A stretch of 64,000 bases of DNA from an uncultured Paracoccaceae bacterium. GTDB lineage: Bacteria; Pseudomonadota; Alphaproteobacteria; Rhodobacterales; Rhodobacteraceae. Below, one piece after another: positions 33,960 through 42,553 of this stretch. Location of the stretch: the NCBI GenBank assembly GCA_947497065.1, contig CANMEQ010000002.1, positions 248,001 through 312,000 on the forward strand. The letters run 5' to 3'. Position 1 is the stretch's first letter. Each line of letters opens with the position of its first letter. A model generated the notes under the pieces. The model saw only the letters and a list, made by a program, of their open reading frames with translations. It had not been told where the DNA came from and did no database searches. A program made the translations under genes and the position numbers.

Positions 33960-35867
33960 ATGACCTTTGCGTCTATGGCCGATCGCAATGCAATCGAAAA
34001 CGAAATGACCTGGGACGAGCGGGAAATGCCCCATTCTGTCTGGTCACAATTGAGCGCGACAGCAGGCAAGTTTGGAGATCGCAAAGCGGTCACCTTCCAG
34101 ATGTTTTCTGGCCCAAATGATCCGGATGAAACGTTAACGTGGTCGGAATTGCAGGGCAAAGTTGCGCAAACGGCAAACCTATTTCGGTCGCTTGGGGTCG
34201 GGTCTGATGATGTTGTGGCGTTCTTGCTGCCCAATTCGATGGAAACGGTGCTGACTTATTTGGGCGGCGCTGTTGCGGGTATCGTTAACCCCATCAACCC
34301 ACTGCTGGAAGCGGACCAGATCGGGTCGATCCTGAAAGAAACCAATGCGAAAGTTTTGGTGACATTGAAGGCGTTTCCAAAGACCGATGTGGCGCAGAAA
34401 GCGGCTGAAGCTGTGGATCATGCCCCCAACGTCAAACATGTCGTTGAAGTCGATCTGTTGAAATACCTCACTGGTCTAAAGAAGCTTATTGTACCGCTGA
34501 TCCGCCCTAAAAATCCCGTCAATCACGGTGCAAATGTTCTGGATTTCAATAAATCCATCGCCAAGCAACCAACGACATTGAGGTTTGAGGACCCGAAAGA
34601 AGATCGAGTGGCCGCCTATTTCCACACAGGTGGCACCACGGGTATGCCCAAAGTGGCGCAGCACTGCAATTCAGGGATTATTTACAACGCGTGGCTCGGT
34701 GATCGTTTGCTGTTTACCGAGGAAGACGTGCAGATGGTGCCTTTGCCGCTGTTTCACGTTTTTGCAACGATCGTCGCAATGGGGGCATCTTTGTCATCGG
34801 GCGCGCAAATCGTTTTCCCGACGCCGCAAGGATACCGTGGTGATGGCGTGTTCGACAATTTCTGGAAACTCATTGAACGTCACAAAGCCACATTCATGAT
34901 TACCGTGCCAACGGCGATGTCCGCGTTGATGCAGCGGCCTGTGAACGCGAACATCGAAACCTTGCGTTTGGCGTTTTGTGGCTCAGCACCGCTGCCGCTG
35001 GAGCTGTACAAAAAGTTCGAAGCGGCTGCTGGTGTGACGATTTGCGAAGGTTACGGTCTGACGGAGGCAACTTGTCTTGTTTCGATCAACCCACCTACGG
35101 GTGAAAAGAAAGTCGGCTCGATCGGGTGCCCGTTCCCCTACACAGATGTCCGCATCGTTGACCCTGTAACAAACCTTGATGTTGAGGGTGGGGGCATTGG
35201 TGAAATTTGCGTGCATTCTCCCGGCGTTTACGAGGGTAATACCTATACCGAAGCCGCCAAGAACGTTGATTTGTTCTACCCGCCCAAAAAAGGTGGAAAA
35301 GGGCTGGATCGCCAATACTTGCGCACCGGTGATTTGGGGCGGATCGACGAGGACGGCTACCTTTGGATCACGGGCCGAGCCAAAGATCTGATCATTCGTG
35401 GCGGCCACAACATCGATCCGGCTGAGATTGAAGAAGCGTTGGCCGGACACGCGCAGGTCGCATTTGCGGGTGCGATTGGCCAACCGGATATTCACGCGGG
35501 CGAGTTGCCTGCCGCCTACGTCGAGTTGACGGATGGTGCGACGGTGACCAAGGAAGAGCTGATGGCCTTCGCAGAGAAGCACATCCACGAACGAGCAGCT
35601 TTCCCGAAATACCTAGAAATCATGGACGAGCTTCCGAAGACAGCCGTTGGCAAGATCTTCAAGCCAGATCTCCGTAAGTCCGCGATTACACGAGTTTATA
35701 ACGCGGCTCTCGCCAAAGCAGGCGTGCCGGCTGAGGTGTCTCACGTTGTGGAAGATAAAAAACGCGGTTTGGTTGCACAGATTTCGAAGACCGGTGATGT
35801 GACTGAAGACCAAGTTGGCGATGTTTTGGGAGGCTTCACCCGCCCTTGGGAGTGGGCCGCGGCCTAA
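33960..35867 (+). CDS. Acyl-CoA synthetase (AMP-forming), long variant
   Basis: The 635-residue adenylate-forming enzyme activates a carboxylic acid as its CoA thioester. The P-loop is FHTGGTTGMPKVAQ, the A5 motif is GYGLTEATC, the A7/A8 region is TGDLGRIDEDGYLWITGRAKDLI, and the catalytic lysine is in KTAVGKIFK. It carries extra residues near 440-460 (PPKKGGKGLD) and a C-terminal extension of about 50 residues. The start at 33960 has GGGAGG 7 nt upstream; the ATG at 33945 is poorly placed. A GCCACC/GGTGGC hairpin (33919-33936) lies just upstream of the start region. Fatty-acid or aryl-acid substrate cannot be decided. Confidence 0.9.
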   Translation: MTFASMADRNAIENEMTWDEREMPHSVWSQLSATAGKFGDRKAVTFQMFSGPNDPDETLTWSELQGKVAQTANLFRSLGVGSDDVVAFLLPNSMETVLTYLGGAVAGIVNPINPLLEADQIGSILKETNAKVLVTLKAFPKTDVAQKAAEAVDHAPNVKHVVEVDLLKYLTGLKKLIVPLIRPKNPVNHGANVLDFNKSIAKQPTTLRFEDPKEDRVAAYFHTGGTTGMPKVAQHCNSGIIYNAWLGDRLLFTEEDVQMVPLPLFHVFATIVAMGASLSSGAQIVFPTPQGYRGDGVFDNFWKLIERHKATFMITVPTAMSALMQRPVNANIETLRLAFCGSAPLPLELYKKFEAAAGVTICEGYGLTEATCLVSINPPTGEKKVGSIGCPFPYTDVRIVDPVTNLDVEGGGIGEICVHSPGVYEGNTYTEAAKNVDLFYPPKKGGKGLDRQYLRTGDLGRIDEDGYLWITGRAKDLIIRGGHNIDPAEIEEALAGHAQVAFAGAIGQPDIHAGELPAAYVELTDGATVTKEELMAFAEKHIHERAAFPKYLEIMDELPKTAVGKIFKPDLRKSAITRVYNAALAKAGVPAEVSHVVEDKKRGLVAQISKTGDVTEDQVGDVLGGFTRPWEWAAA

Positions 35868-35895
35868 AGATTTAGGGCGAATAAGTTGAAAAGAG

Positions 35896-35925
35896 GGGGC
35901 GCAGTGTTACCACTGCGCCCCTTTT
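35896..35925. terminator. Bidirectional terminator
   Basis: GGGGCGCAGTG and CACTGCGCCCC form a perfect 11-bp stem with a 4-nt loop. A T-run follows on the plus strand, and AAAAG precedes it, giving a T-rich tail on the minus strand too. It separates two convergent genes. Confidence 0.92.
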
Positions 35926-35941
35926 CAGTTCTTATTGCATG

Positions 35942-36427
35942 TTACTGCAGTTTTTCGACTACGTTGTCGGCAAAACCGTCCAGCATCGCAGAATAGATTT
36001 CGACGCTATTGATGTTTGGTGCCACGATACGATTTTCTTCAGGGATGTATTGCAGAACGTCTAACGCACTGACCGAGAGGTCGTAGGCCTCATCAAAATA
36101 GCCACCGACGCCGTAGAGCGTCACCTTACCTGCAAGTTCTGCATCCTCAAGTCCTGCGACCTGCTCAAAATTGTTGGCCAGGGAAATCTCGTCGATATCG
36201 ACTTCGATTTTACCGCCACCTTCAACAAAATCGGCATTCAAACGTGTCTCCAATCGACGCTCGAGGTCTTCTGGAAGGCTCTGCCAAATCGTAGCAGCCT
36301 CATAGTTTGCCACGGCTTCCATGTCTGCTGTGACTTCGATTTCCTCAATCGGTGTCATCGCCATTGTGGCTGTTGCGATCATGGCTGCTGCAGATGCTGC
36401 GAGGGTCGTTTTCAATGTACGTTTCAT
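35942..36427 (-). CDS. Small periplasmic protein of unknown function
   Basis: The 161-residue product starts with a signal peptide (MKRTLKTTLAASAAAMIATATMAM). The mature part is acidic and soluble, with alternating short helices and strands and no cysteines. I do not recognise a family. The ATG at 36427 has AAAGGAG upstream; an earlier frame extension has no signal. It is alone, between two terminator-bounded or divergent genes. Confidence 0.75.
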   Translation of the reverse strand: MKRTLKTTLAASAAAMIATATMAMTPIEEIEVTADMEAVANYEAATIWQSLPEDLERRLETRLNADFVEGGGKIEVDIDEISLANNFEQVAGLEDAELAGKVTLYGVGGYFDEAYDLSVSALDVLQYIPEENRIVAPNINSVEIYSAMLDGFADNVVEKLQ

Positions 36428-36612
36428 TGGATTGCTCCTTTGTTGCGTTGGGTCATGTAACGATTGCACCAAAGGTTAAGTTCCGAGTTTCTTTTTGGGC
36501 AGGGCATTGGATTGGGCCGATGTGCTGCTTTTCGCGGGCCGTCAGTTTATTGTCTTGGCGTGAGGTTGAGGGAGGGGTATTGAGACGGTCCGGACAATAA
36601 TAGGACCTCGCT

Positions 36613-38925
36613 ATGACCCTTCTCGAAGACCGTATTGCGCGTATGATTGCCACTGATATCGATGCGCGCCCACAGCAGGTTGCGGCGACGGTTGCGTTGT
36701 TGGATGCAGGCGACACTGTTCCTTTCGTTGCGCGCTACCGCAAAGAGGTGACCGGTGGTTTGGATGATACTCAGCTGCGCCGTCTGGCTGAGCGTTTGTC
36801 GTATTTGCGCGAGCTTGAAAAGCGGCGCGAGAGCATTTTGGCGCAAGTGAAAGAGCAAGGAAAGTTGACGGATGAGTTGGCTAAATCCATTGCCGCTGCC
36901 GATACGAAAGCGTTGCTTGAGGATTTGTATTTACCGTTCAAACCGAAACGCAGAACGCGTGCCATGATTGCCCGTGAGAATGGGTTGGAACCATTGCTGC
37001 GGTCAATTTTCGAGGATCGGGCCGCTGTTCCGGAGGAGCTGGCAAAAGCCTACATTTCGGATGAAGTTGCGACCGTTAAAGACGCGCTAAATGGTGCACG
37101 GGATATTTTGGTAGAAGAGTTGGGCGAGAATGCCGCGTTGCTGGGCCGTTTGCGGGAGGTGATGCAAAAAGAAGCACATGTAACGGCCCGCGTGAATTCT
37201 GGCAAAGAAACAGCGGGTGCGAAGTTTTCTGACTATTTTGCCCATAGCGAAAAGTGGGCGACGATTCCGTCTCACCGTGCGCTGGCTATTCTACGGGGTG
37301 CCAAAGAAGAGATTTTGACGGTCGATATTGCGCCTGCAGATGAAGAGGCGGTTGAGCGTGTTGTTGGTGTTGTCGAAAGCCATATTGGCATTTCCGGGCG
37401 CGGCGCAGGTGACACATGGCTGCGTGCGGCAGCGGGGTGGGCATGGCGCATCAAGCTGAGCCTTTCAATGTATATCGATTTGATGACCGAGCTGCGGCAG
37501 CGCGCTCATGCGACGGCCATTGATGTATTTGCGCGCAATTTGCGGGATCTGTTGTTGGCTGCCCCGGCGGGGGCGCGTGCGACCCTTGGTCTGGATCCGG
37601 GCATTCGAACCGGGTGCAAAATCGCGGTTGTGGATGAAACTGGAAAGCTGTTGGAAACAGCAACGATTTATCCGTTTCAACCTCGCATGGATGTGCAGGG
37701 CGCGCAGGAAACGATCCTGCATCTTATTCGCAAACATGGGGTCGCATTGGTGGCTGTCGGGAATGGGACGGCCAGTCGCGAGTCAGAGCGGTTGGTTGCG
37801 GATGTGTTGAAGCGTTTGCCAAGCGACGTGGAACGGCCGACCCAAGTGATCGTGTCAGAGGCGGGTGCATCGGTGTATTCAGCATCTGAATTGGCCGCGC
37901 GAGAGTTTCCGGAGTTGGATGTGTCCTTGCGCGGGGCCGTTTCCATCGCGCGGCGGTTGCAAGATCCTTTGGCGGAGTTGGTGAAGATTGAGCCACAGTC
38001 TATCGGCGTTGGGCAATATCAGCACGATGTGGACCAGCGGCAATTGGATCAATCGTTGGCCGCTGTGGTTGAGGATGCGGTGAATGCGGTGGGTGTGGAT
38101 TTGAACATGGCGTCGGCGCCGCTGCTTTCACATATCGCGGGGCTTGGCCCCTCTTTGGCGCAAAGCATTGTTGCGCACCGCGATGCAAATGGCCCGTTTG
38201 ATAGCCGTGACGCGTTGCTCAGCGTGGCAGGATTGGGGCCGAAAGCGTTTGAGCAATGCGCCGGATTTTTGCGTATTTCGGACGGGGCCGAGCCTCTCGA
38301 TGCGTCTTCGGTTCACCCAGAGGCCTACGGTGTTGCGCGCAGAATTGTGCAAGCTTGTGGCAAGGATGTGCGGGCAATTATGGGCAATAGCGAAGTGTTG
38401 TCAGGGGTGCGTGCTGAACAGTTTGTCGATGATAATTTCGGCCTGCCAACGGTGCGCGATATTTTGTCAGAGCTTGAAAAGCCCGGGCGCGACCCCAGGC
38501 CCGCGTTTAAAACAGCGACTTTTGTTGAAGGCGTTGAGGCGATCTCCGACCTTAAGGCGGGCATGTCCCTAGAGGGGACTGTGACCAACGTGGCGGCATT
38601 TGGTGCCTTCGTTGATATCGGCGTGCACCAAGACGGATTGGTGCACGTGAGCCAACTGGCGGATCGTTTTGTGAAAGACCCACATGAGGTTGTGAAAGCC
38701 GGCGATATCGTGCGCGTTCGTGTCACGGAGGTCGATGTCGCGCGTAAACGTATTGGTTTGACGATGCGTAAAGATAACAGTGCCGAAGCGGCGCCGTCGA
38801 AACGAGGGGCTGCGGGAGGTAAGGCAAAAGCGGCACGCGGCAAGTCAAACGCTGGCCCCAAAAATGCAAAGCCGACGGAAAGTGCTTTGGGGTCTGCGTT
38901 AGCCGAGGCGTTGAAGAAGAGGTGA
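36613..38925 (+). CDS. tex: Tex family RNA-binding transcription accessory protein
   Basis: The 770-residue protein has the Tex order. A helical N-terminus (about residues 1-200) is followed by an RNase-H-like YqgF domain (ATLGLDPGIRTGCKIAVVDETGKLL) and helix-hairpin-helix repeats (LSVAGLGPKAFEQCAGF). A C-terminal S1 domain follows (LEGTVTNVAAFGAFVDIGVHQDGLVHVSQL). A basic Lys/Ala-rich tail of about 45 residues ends the protein. Tex binds nucleic acids and affects transcription and stress survival. It stands alone. Confidence 0.95.
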   Translation: MTLLEDRIARMIATDIDARPQQVAATVALLDAGDTVPFVARYRKEVTGGLDDTQLRRLAERLSYLRELEKRRESILAQVKEQGKLTDELAKSIAAADTKALLEDLYLPFKPKRRTRAMIARENGLEPLLRSIFEDRAAVPEELAKAYISDEVATVKDALNGARDILVEELGENAALLGRLREVMQKEAHVTARVNSGKETAGAKFSDYFAHSEKWATIPSHRALAILRGAKEEILTVDIAPADEEAVERVVGVVESHIGISGRGAGDTWLRAAAGWAWRIKLSLSMYIDLMTELRQRAHATAIDVFARNLRDLLLAAPAGARATLGLDPGIRTGCKIAVVDETGKLLETATIYPFQPRMDVQGAQETILHLIRKHGVALVAVGNGTASRESERLVADVLKRLPSDVERPTQVIVSEAGASVYSASELAAREFPELDVSLRGAVSIARRLQDPLAELVKIEPQSIGVGQYQHDVDQRQLDQSLAAVVEDAVNAVGVDLNMASAPLLSHIAGLGPSLAQSIVAHRDANGPFDSRDALLSVAGLGPKAFEQCAGFLRISDGAEPLDASSVHPEAYGVARRIVQACGKDVRAIMGNSEVLSGVRAEQFVDDNFGLPTVRDILSELEKPGRDPRPAFKTATFVEGVEAISDLKAGMSLEGTVTNVAAFGAFVDIGVHQDGLVHVSQLADRFVKDPHEVVKAGDIVRVRVTEVDVARKRIGLTMRKDNSAEAAPSKRGAAGGKAKAARGKSNAGPKNAKPTESALGSALAEALKKR

Positions 38926-39151
38926 GTGCGGTTGCTCAAATCGGTGGAGTGGCGTGTTTCGGTCGTCGAACCTCTAGTCGAAACGCTTATGATTGTGTTG
39001 AGAAAACCTAGGTGCTGGGCCAGATAAGAAAGCTTACCGCCTAGGCATCAACAATTGTATTCAAGGCAAAAATCATGGAAACAAAGTCATTTGTATCAAC
39101 CCGTTGAGAACAGATCACGGACGTAAGTGCTCAAACATGATAGCGTTTAAA

Positions 39152-39226
39152 TGGTGCCCGGGGGCGGAATCGAACCACCGACACGAGGATTTTCAATCCA
39201 CTGCTCTACCCCTGAGCTACCCAGGC
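39152..39226 (-). tRNA. tRNA-Phe (anticodon GAA)
   Basis: The cloverleaf has acceptor GCCTGGG/CCCGGGC (one G-U pair), D-arm GCTC/GAGC, anticodon loop TTGAAAA, T-arm GGTGG-TTCGATT-CCGCC, and an encoded CCA. The anticodon stem GTGGA/TCCTC has a U-U mismatch at 28-42. The 226 bases between tex and this gene hold nothing I can identify. Confidence 0.95.
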
Positions 39227-39332
39227 ACTGGAAGGGGCTAACCCCTTGGGTGTGGGCGTTTTAGGGGGGCTACGCAGGACTGTCCAGACCCAAATTCAAA
39301 ACAAACGACCAAAGTCGAAATTACTTTTGCGA

Positions 39333-39530
39333 TTACGACAAACGTGGCGGAGTTTCTTCGGATTTTGCCTTTTCCAACTCGTCCATCAGCTCGTCGAAAT
39401 CATCAGGATTTTCGGAGGGAATCGCATAAGATCCGCCCAGCCATTTTGCCAAATCGACGTCCGCGCATCGTTTGGAGCAGAAGGGGCGAAATGATGGGTT
39501 GGTTTCAGCGTGGCATATTGGGCAGGTCAT
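39333..39530 (-). CDS. yacG: DNA gyrase inhibitor YacG
   Basis: The 65-residue zinc-finger protein has the four cysteines in CPICHAE and FCSKRCADVDLAKWL. YacG binds GyrB and inhibits gyrase in E. coli. Length is normal when the start at 39530 is used; the frame runs further up without a fitting N-terminus. The ATG overlaps the stop of the RNase E/G gene by ATGA, and it is the last gene of the housekeeping run. Confidence 0.92.
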   Translation of the reverse strand: MTCPICHAETNPSFRPFCSKRCADVDLAKWLGGSYAIPSENPDDFDELMDELEKAKSEETPPRLS

Positions 39531-40558
39531 CCGGCGAGCCCCTTGGGGAGGGGTAAGCGTTCGCGTTTGCGCTGTAACTCGTAGTGACCCAGTGGGGTCC
39601 ACCCCACCAAGGCGGTATCAACCGAATCTGTCTTCAAAGCAGAGCGCAAAGCGGATTCGATTTGTTTTCTGTGGGCCTTAGACATCGGTGCCATGTCGAT
39701 CACGATCTGGCCGCCCAAGCCACGCAGACGCAGTGCGCGGGGTAGGGCCGAGCAAGCAGACAGGTTGGCTTTCAGGGTTGATGCCGGGGACGTGTCACCA
39801 CCGGTGTTTACATCAACGGCGATCAGTGCCCGGGTAGGCTCAACGTACATAAATGACGGGCCATCAAGGCCAACACGTGGATTATCTAAAGCGATCATTT
39901 GATCCAAAACACCGTGCGTCTCGAAGCTGCCTGCATCCGTGATAATCGTGGCCGGTTCGACCCATTCGCGCCATGCAAGCCCATGGGGGCCGTCGCCTTC
40001 GGTCAAAGCCTCGGCATCGCTCGTCGTGTCGGCCATGACGGCAGAGGCGAGGGCCATCATCGCGGCGATGTCTTCGATGATGTCGTCATCGGCGGCTTCG
40101 GCGCAGCAAGAGCGCAGGATCAGCCCGTATCCTTCCACCAATTCAACCTCATGGGCACAGGCGAGGATACGTTCACGTGCGTCGTCATCTTTGATTTGCC
40201 GGCTGACGTTTATACCGGGTTTCCCAGGCGTCACAATCGCATAGCGAGACTTGAAGAGAACCCGATCTGTGACGGGGACGGCTTTTCCATCATCCGCGTA
40301 CCCTGTGACCTGCACGAGCAAAGCTTGCCCAGGCGCCAGCCCTTTCGCTTGGCGCAAGAAGGCGGTTTCGCCGTCTGGCAAACGCAGCATCATGCCGCCC
40401 ATGCCTTTGATAGGGCGGTCGCAGATGGCGCGATAGATCGCTCCGGGGCGCGGAGCGCTGTCATTGTCCACCAAGAGATCTTGAAGCTTTCCGTCCACCA
40501 TCAACGCAGCGGCTTCGCGACCCTCTAAGTGGTCGAGAACGATCATACGTCCCTTCAT
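39527..40558 (-). CDS. Compact ribonuclease E/G family protein
   Basis: The 343-residue protein has the RNase E/G core: an N-terminal S1-like part ([38 protein letters not shown]) and the DNase-I-like catalytic part with [11 protein letters not shown] and IVIDMAPM, which carry the metal-binding aspartates. It is shorter than RNase G and ends soon after the core ([17 protein letters not shown]). The CPxC zinc link of RNase E is absent. The short form is typical of Rhodobacterales. The ATG at 40558 overlaps the maf stop by ATGA. Confidence 0.88.
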   Translation of the reverse strand: MKGRMIVLDHLEGREAAALMVDGKLQDLLVDNDSAPRPGAIYRAICDRPIKGMGGMMLRLPDGETAFLRQAKGLAPGQALLVQVTGYADDGKAVPVTDRVLFKSRYAIVTPGKPGINVSRQIKDDDARERILACAHEVELVEGYGLILRSCCAEAADDDIIEDIAAMMALASAVMADTTSDAEALTEGDGPHGLAWREWVEPATIITDAGSFETHGVLDQMIALDNPRVGLDGPSFMYVEPTRALIAVDVNTGGDTSPASTLKANLSACSALPRALRLRGLGGQIVIDMAPMSKAHRKQIESALRSALKTDSVDTALVGWTPLGHYELQRKRERLPLPKGLAG

Positions 40559-41133
40559 GTCCATATCCTTATTCCAGCCGCTTGCAGCATGTTTGATGTT
40601 TCGACCAACGGGAGCCCCATGACAGCGGCGAACGAGCCGCCAATCCATGGAATGAACGCCCCGGCAGGCCCTTGGATACCGTAGCCGCCGGCTTTGCCGC
40701 GCCAATCGTTCGTCGCCAGATATCCCACGATCTCTTGGTCGCTGAGGCGTTTCATTTTCACGTCTGTGACGACATCTTTCACAGAAATTCCCGAAAACGT
40801 CTTTACCGAAAGAGCGGTGATCACCCGGTGCCTGCGGCCCGACATCAATTGCAAAAACGCGGCGGCCTGGTTTGCATCTTCGGGCTTGCCCAAAATGCGC
40901 CGGCCGACAGCTACGGTGGTGTCTGCACACAGCACAACCTCGTCCGCCGCACATCTGGAGGCTTGCGCCTTTTCCAGCGCCATACGTCGCACATAGTCGC
41001 GTGGCTTTTCATCACCAACCGGGTCTTCGTTGATGTCGGGCGCGCGCACGGCAGTGGGGGTAAGCCCCAGTTGTGCCAAAAGCTCCAGTCGCCGAGGCGA
41101 TCCGGAGCCGAGGATAAGTTTGGGACCAGTCAT
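40555..41133 (-). CDS. maf: Maf family nucleotide pyrophosphatase
   Basis: The 192-residue protein has the Maf motifs [14 protein letters not shown], the [18 protein letters not shown] stretch, and [13 protein letters not shown]. Maf enzymes hydrolyse dTTP, UTP or modified nucleotides and slow septum formation when in excess. The ATG at 41133 fits the family start; the TTG 15 codons earlier does not. It lies 81 nt after infA and overlaps the RNase gene by ATGA. Confidence 0.92.
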   Translation of the reverse strand: MTGPKLILGSGSPRRLELLAQLGLTPTAVRAPDINEDPVGDEKPRDYVRRMALEKAQASRCAADEVVLCADTTVAVGRRILGKPEDANQAAAFLQLMSGRRHRVITALSVKTFSGISVKDVVTDVKMKRLSDQEIVGYLATNDWRGKAGGYGIQGPAGAFIPWIGGSFAAVMGLPLVETSNMLQAAGIRIWT

Positions 41134-41195
41134 TCGCTCTACCTGAAACGGGGCGCGGCTGCTGTTGGCCAAAGGCAAACGTCGAGCTCACGCGC

Positions 41196-41214
41196 AGCGA
41201 AACTGCGTTTCGCT
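41196..41214 (-). promoter_or_regulatory. Hairpin between infA and maf
   Basis: AGCGAAAC and GTTTCGCT form a perfect 8-bp stem with a 3-nt loop, directly after the infA stop codon. Without a T-run it probably trims or protects the infA mRNA rather than ending it. Confidence 0.5.
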
Positions 41215-41433
41215 TTACTTAAATCGATAGTTGATCCGACCTTTGGTCAAATCATAGGGGGTCATTTCAACCTGTACTTTGTCGCCTGCCAGAACGCGGA
41301 TGCGGTTTTTGCGCATCTTGCCTGCCGTGTGTGCGATGATCGTATGGCCGTTTTCCAGCTCGACCAGGAATGTCGCATTCGGCAGGAGTTCCTTAACGAC
41401 ACCGGGAAATTCGAGCAGTTCTTCCTTGGCCAT
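41215..41433 (-). CDS. infA: Translation initiation factor IF-1
   Basis: The 72-residue S1/OB-fold protein is nearly invariant in bacteria: [63 protein letters not shown]. It binds the ribosomal A site during initiation. The ATG at 41433 is the family start. The 183-bp gap above it should contain its promoter. Confidence 0.97.
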   Translation of the reverse strand: MAKEELLEFPGVVKELLPNATFLVELENGHTIIAHTAGKMRKNRIRVLAGDKVQVEMTPYDLTKGRINYRFK

Positions 41434-41616
41434 GTTCTCTCCAACACTAAAATCCGCGAAACTGCGGACGTTGCTTAAATGCGCTGGGATGGGCGGGTTT
41501 TCAAGCCCTAAGTGACGCATTGGCAGGCAATGCGGGCGTCAAACAATGACAAAATTGGCCTTACTATTCGATTTTGCGGCGCGTCTGCGCATTTCGGGGT
41601 ACCACTGCGGACGGCG

Positions 41617-42069
41617 TCACGGTTTTCCGAGGCCCCACCTTTGGGTTAACCGAGCCATAATCTGGTCGCGCGCCTGCCTGTAAGAAACAAGCCGATCTTC
41701 GCGGCCCTCGCCCAGGCCTGTCGGGTCCAGGATAGGCCAGTATTCGACCTGCAAATGACTGTGTCGAGTGAGCTCCAAAGCTCGGCGTTGGCTGGCGGGT
41801 GAGAGAGCGATGATAAGGTCGAATGAAGACAGATCGTCGCCCCAATCCTCCATTTCATCAAAGCTGCGGCTGCGATGGCGGGATAATTCAACATCAATTT
41901 CTTGGCAGACGGCAACCGCAAATCCATCTATATCAAGGTCGGATTTTACACCGGCTGACTGAATGTAAGCCTCTGTACCATATAGTTTTTTCGTAATTCC
42001 TTCTGCCATAGGCGAGCGGACGGAATTGTGGTCACAACAAAAGAGGATTGATTGTGGCAACGGCTCCAA
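41617..42069 (-). CDS. Low-molecular-weight protein-tyrosine phosphatase family protein
   Basis: The 150-residue protein has the P-loop CDHNSVR (nucleophile Cys12, Arg18) and the general-acid aspartate in PILDPTG. Family members dephosphorylate phosphotyrosine or reduce arsenate. The Roseobacter members next to infA and hisD have no proven role. The start is a TTG at 42069, backed by a perfect GGAGG five bases upstream; no ATG lies before the P-loop. It follows the UPF0262 gene by 1 nt. Confidence 0.87.
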   Translation of the reverse strand: MEPLPQSILFCCDHNSVRSPMAEGITKKLYGTEAYIQSAGVKSDLDIDGFAVAVCQEIDVELSRHRSRSFDEMEDWGDDLSSFDLIIALSPASQRRALELTRHSHLQVEYWPILDPTGLGEGREDRLVSYRQARDQIMARLTQRWGLGKP

Positions 42070-42070
42070 T

Positions 42071-42553
42071 TCAGCCTCCGAAATGCAAAACGCAGATTAA
42101 CGTAAACAGACGGCGGGCCGTGTCATTGTCGACCTCAGCCTTGCCTTCAAGGCGCTCTGCCAGAATGCGGGCACCTTCGTTGTGAATGCCGCGGCGCGCC
42201 ATGTCGATGGTTTCGATCTGGCTTGGGGCCGCAGATTTGACAGCATCAAAGTAGCTTTCGCAGATCTGAAAGTAGTCCTTCACAACCTGCCGAAAGGGAC
42301 CCAATGATAAATGGAACTCGCCAGCCTCATTGGCGCTTTCCGTCGATATCTCGAACACCAACCGCTTTTGCCGGATGGACAGCCCCAAACGGTAGGGGCC
42401 TTGGGGCACCGTTTTATCGTCGCGTTGAGGGAGGATAAACGAATTGTCCTCCAACAGATCGAACATCGCCACTTTGCGTTCTTGCTCGATTTCCGGTGTC
42501 GGTGGCGGCAAGGCGCTGTCGTCCAGTTCGATGTGAATTATCTTTGACATCAT
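42071..42553 (-). CDS. UPF0262 family protein
   Basis: The 160-residue protein matches UPF0262, a family of alphaproteobacteria with no known function. Conserved stretches are ERKVAMFDLLEDNSF, YRLGLSIRQKRLVFEI, LGPFRQVVKDYFQICESY and DMARRGIHNEGARIL. The start at 42553 overlaps the hisD stop by ATGA. The constant place next to hisD is typical for the group. Confidence 0.92.
   Translation of the reverse strand: MMSKIIHIELDDSALPPPTPEIEQERKVAMFDLLEDNSFILPQRDDKTVPQGPYRLGLSIRQKRLVFEISTESANEAGEFHLSLGPFRQVVKDYFQICESYFDAVKSAAPSQIETIDMARRGIHNEGARILAERLEGKAEVDNDTARRLFTLICVLHFGG

Noticed and set aside
33960-35867. DmdB identity for the acyl-CoA synthetase
   Set aside because: The protein is about 90 residues longer than typical DmdB and has inserts and a C-terminal extension. 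Nothing nearby supports the pathway.
39227-39332. AAGGGG/CCCCTT inverted repeat near the tRNA-Phe gene as a terminator
   Set aside because: The stem is only six pairs with no T-run, on either strand.
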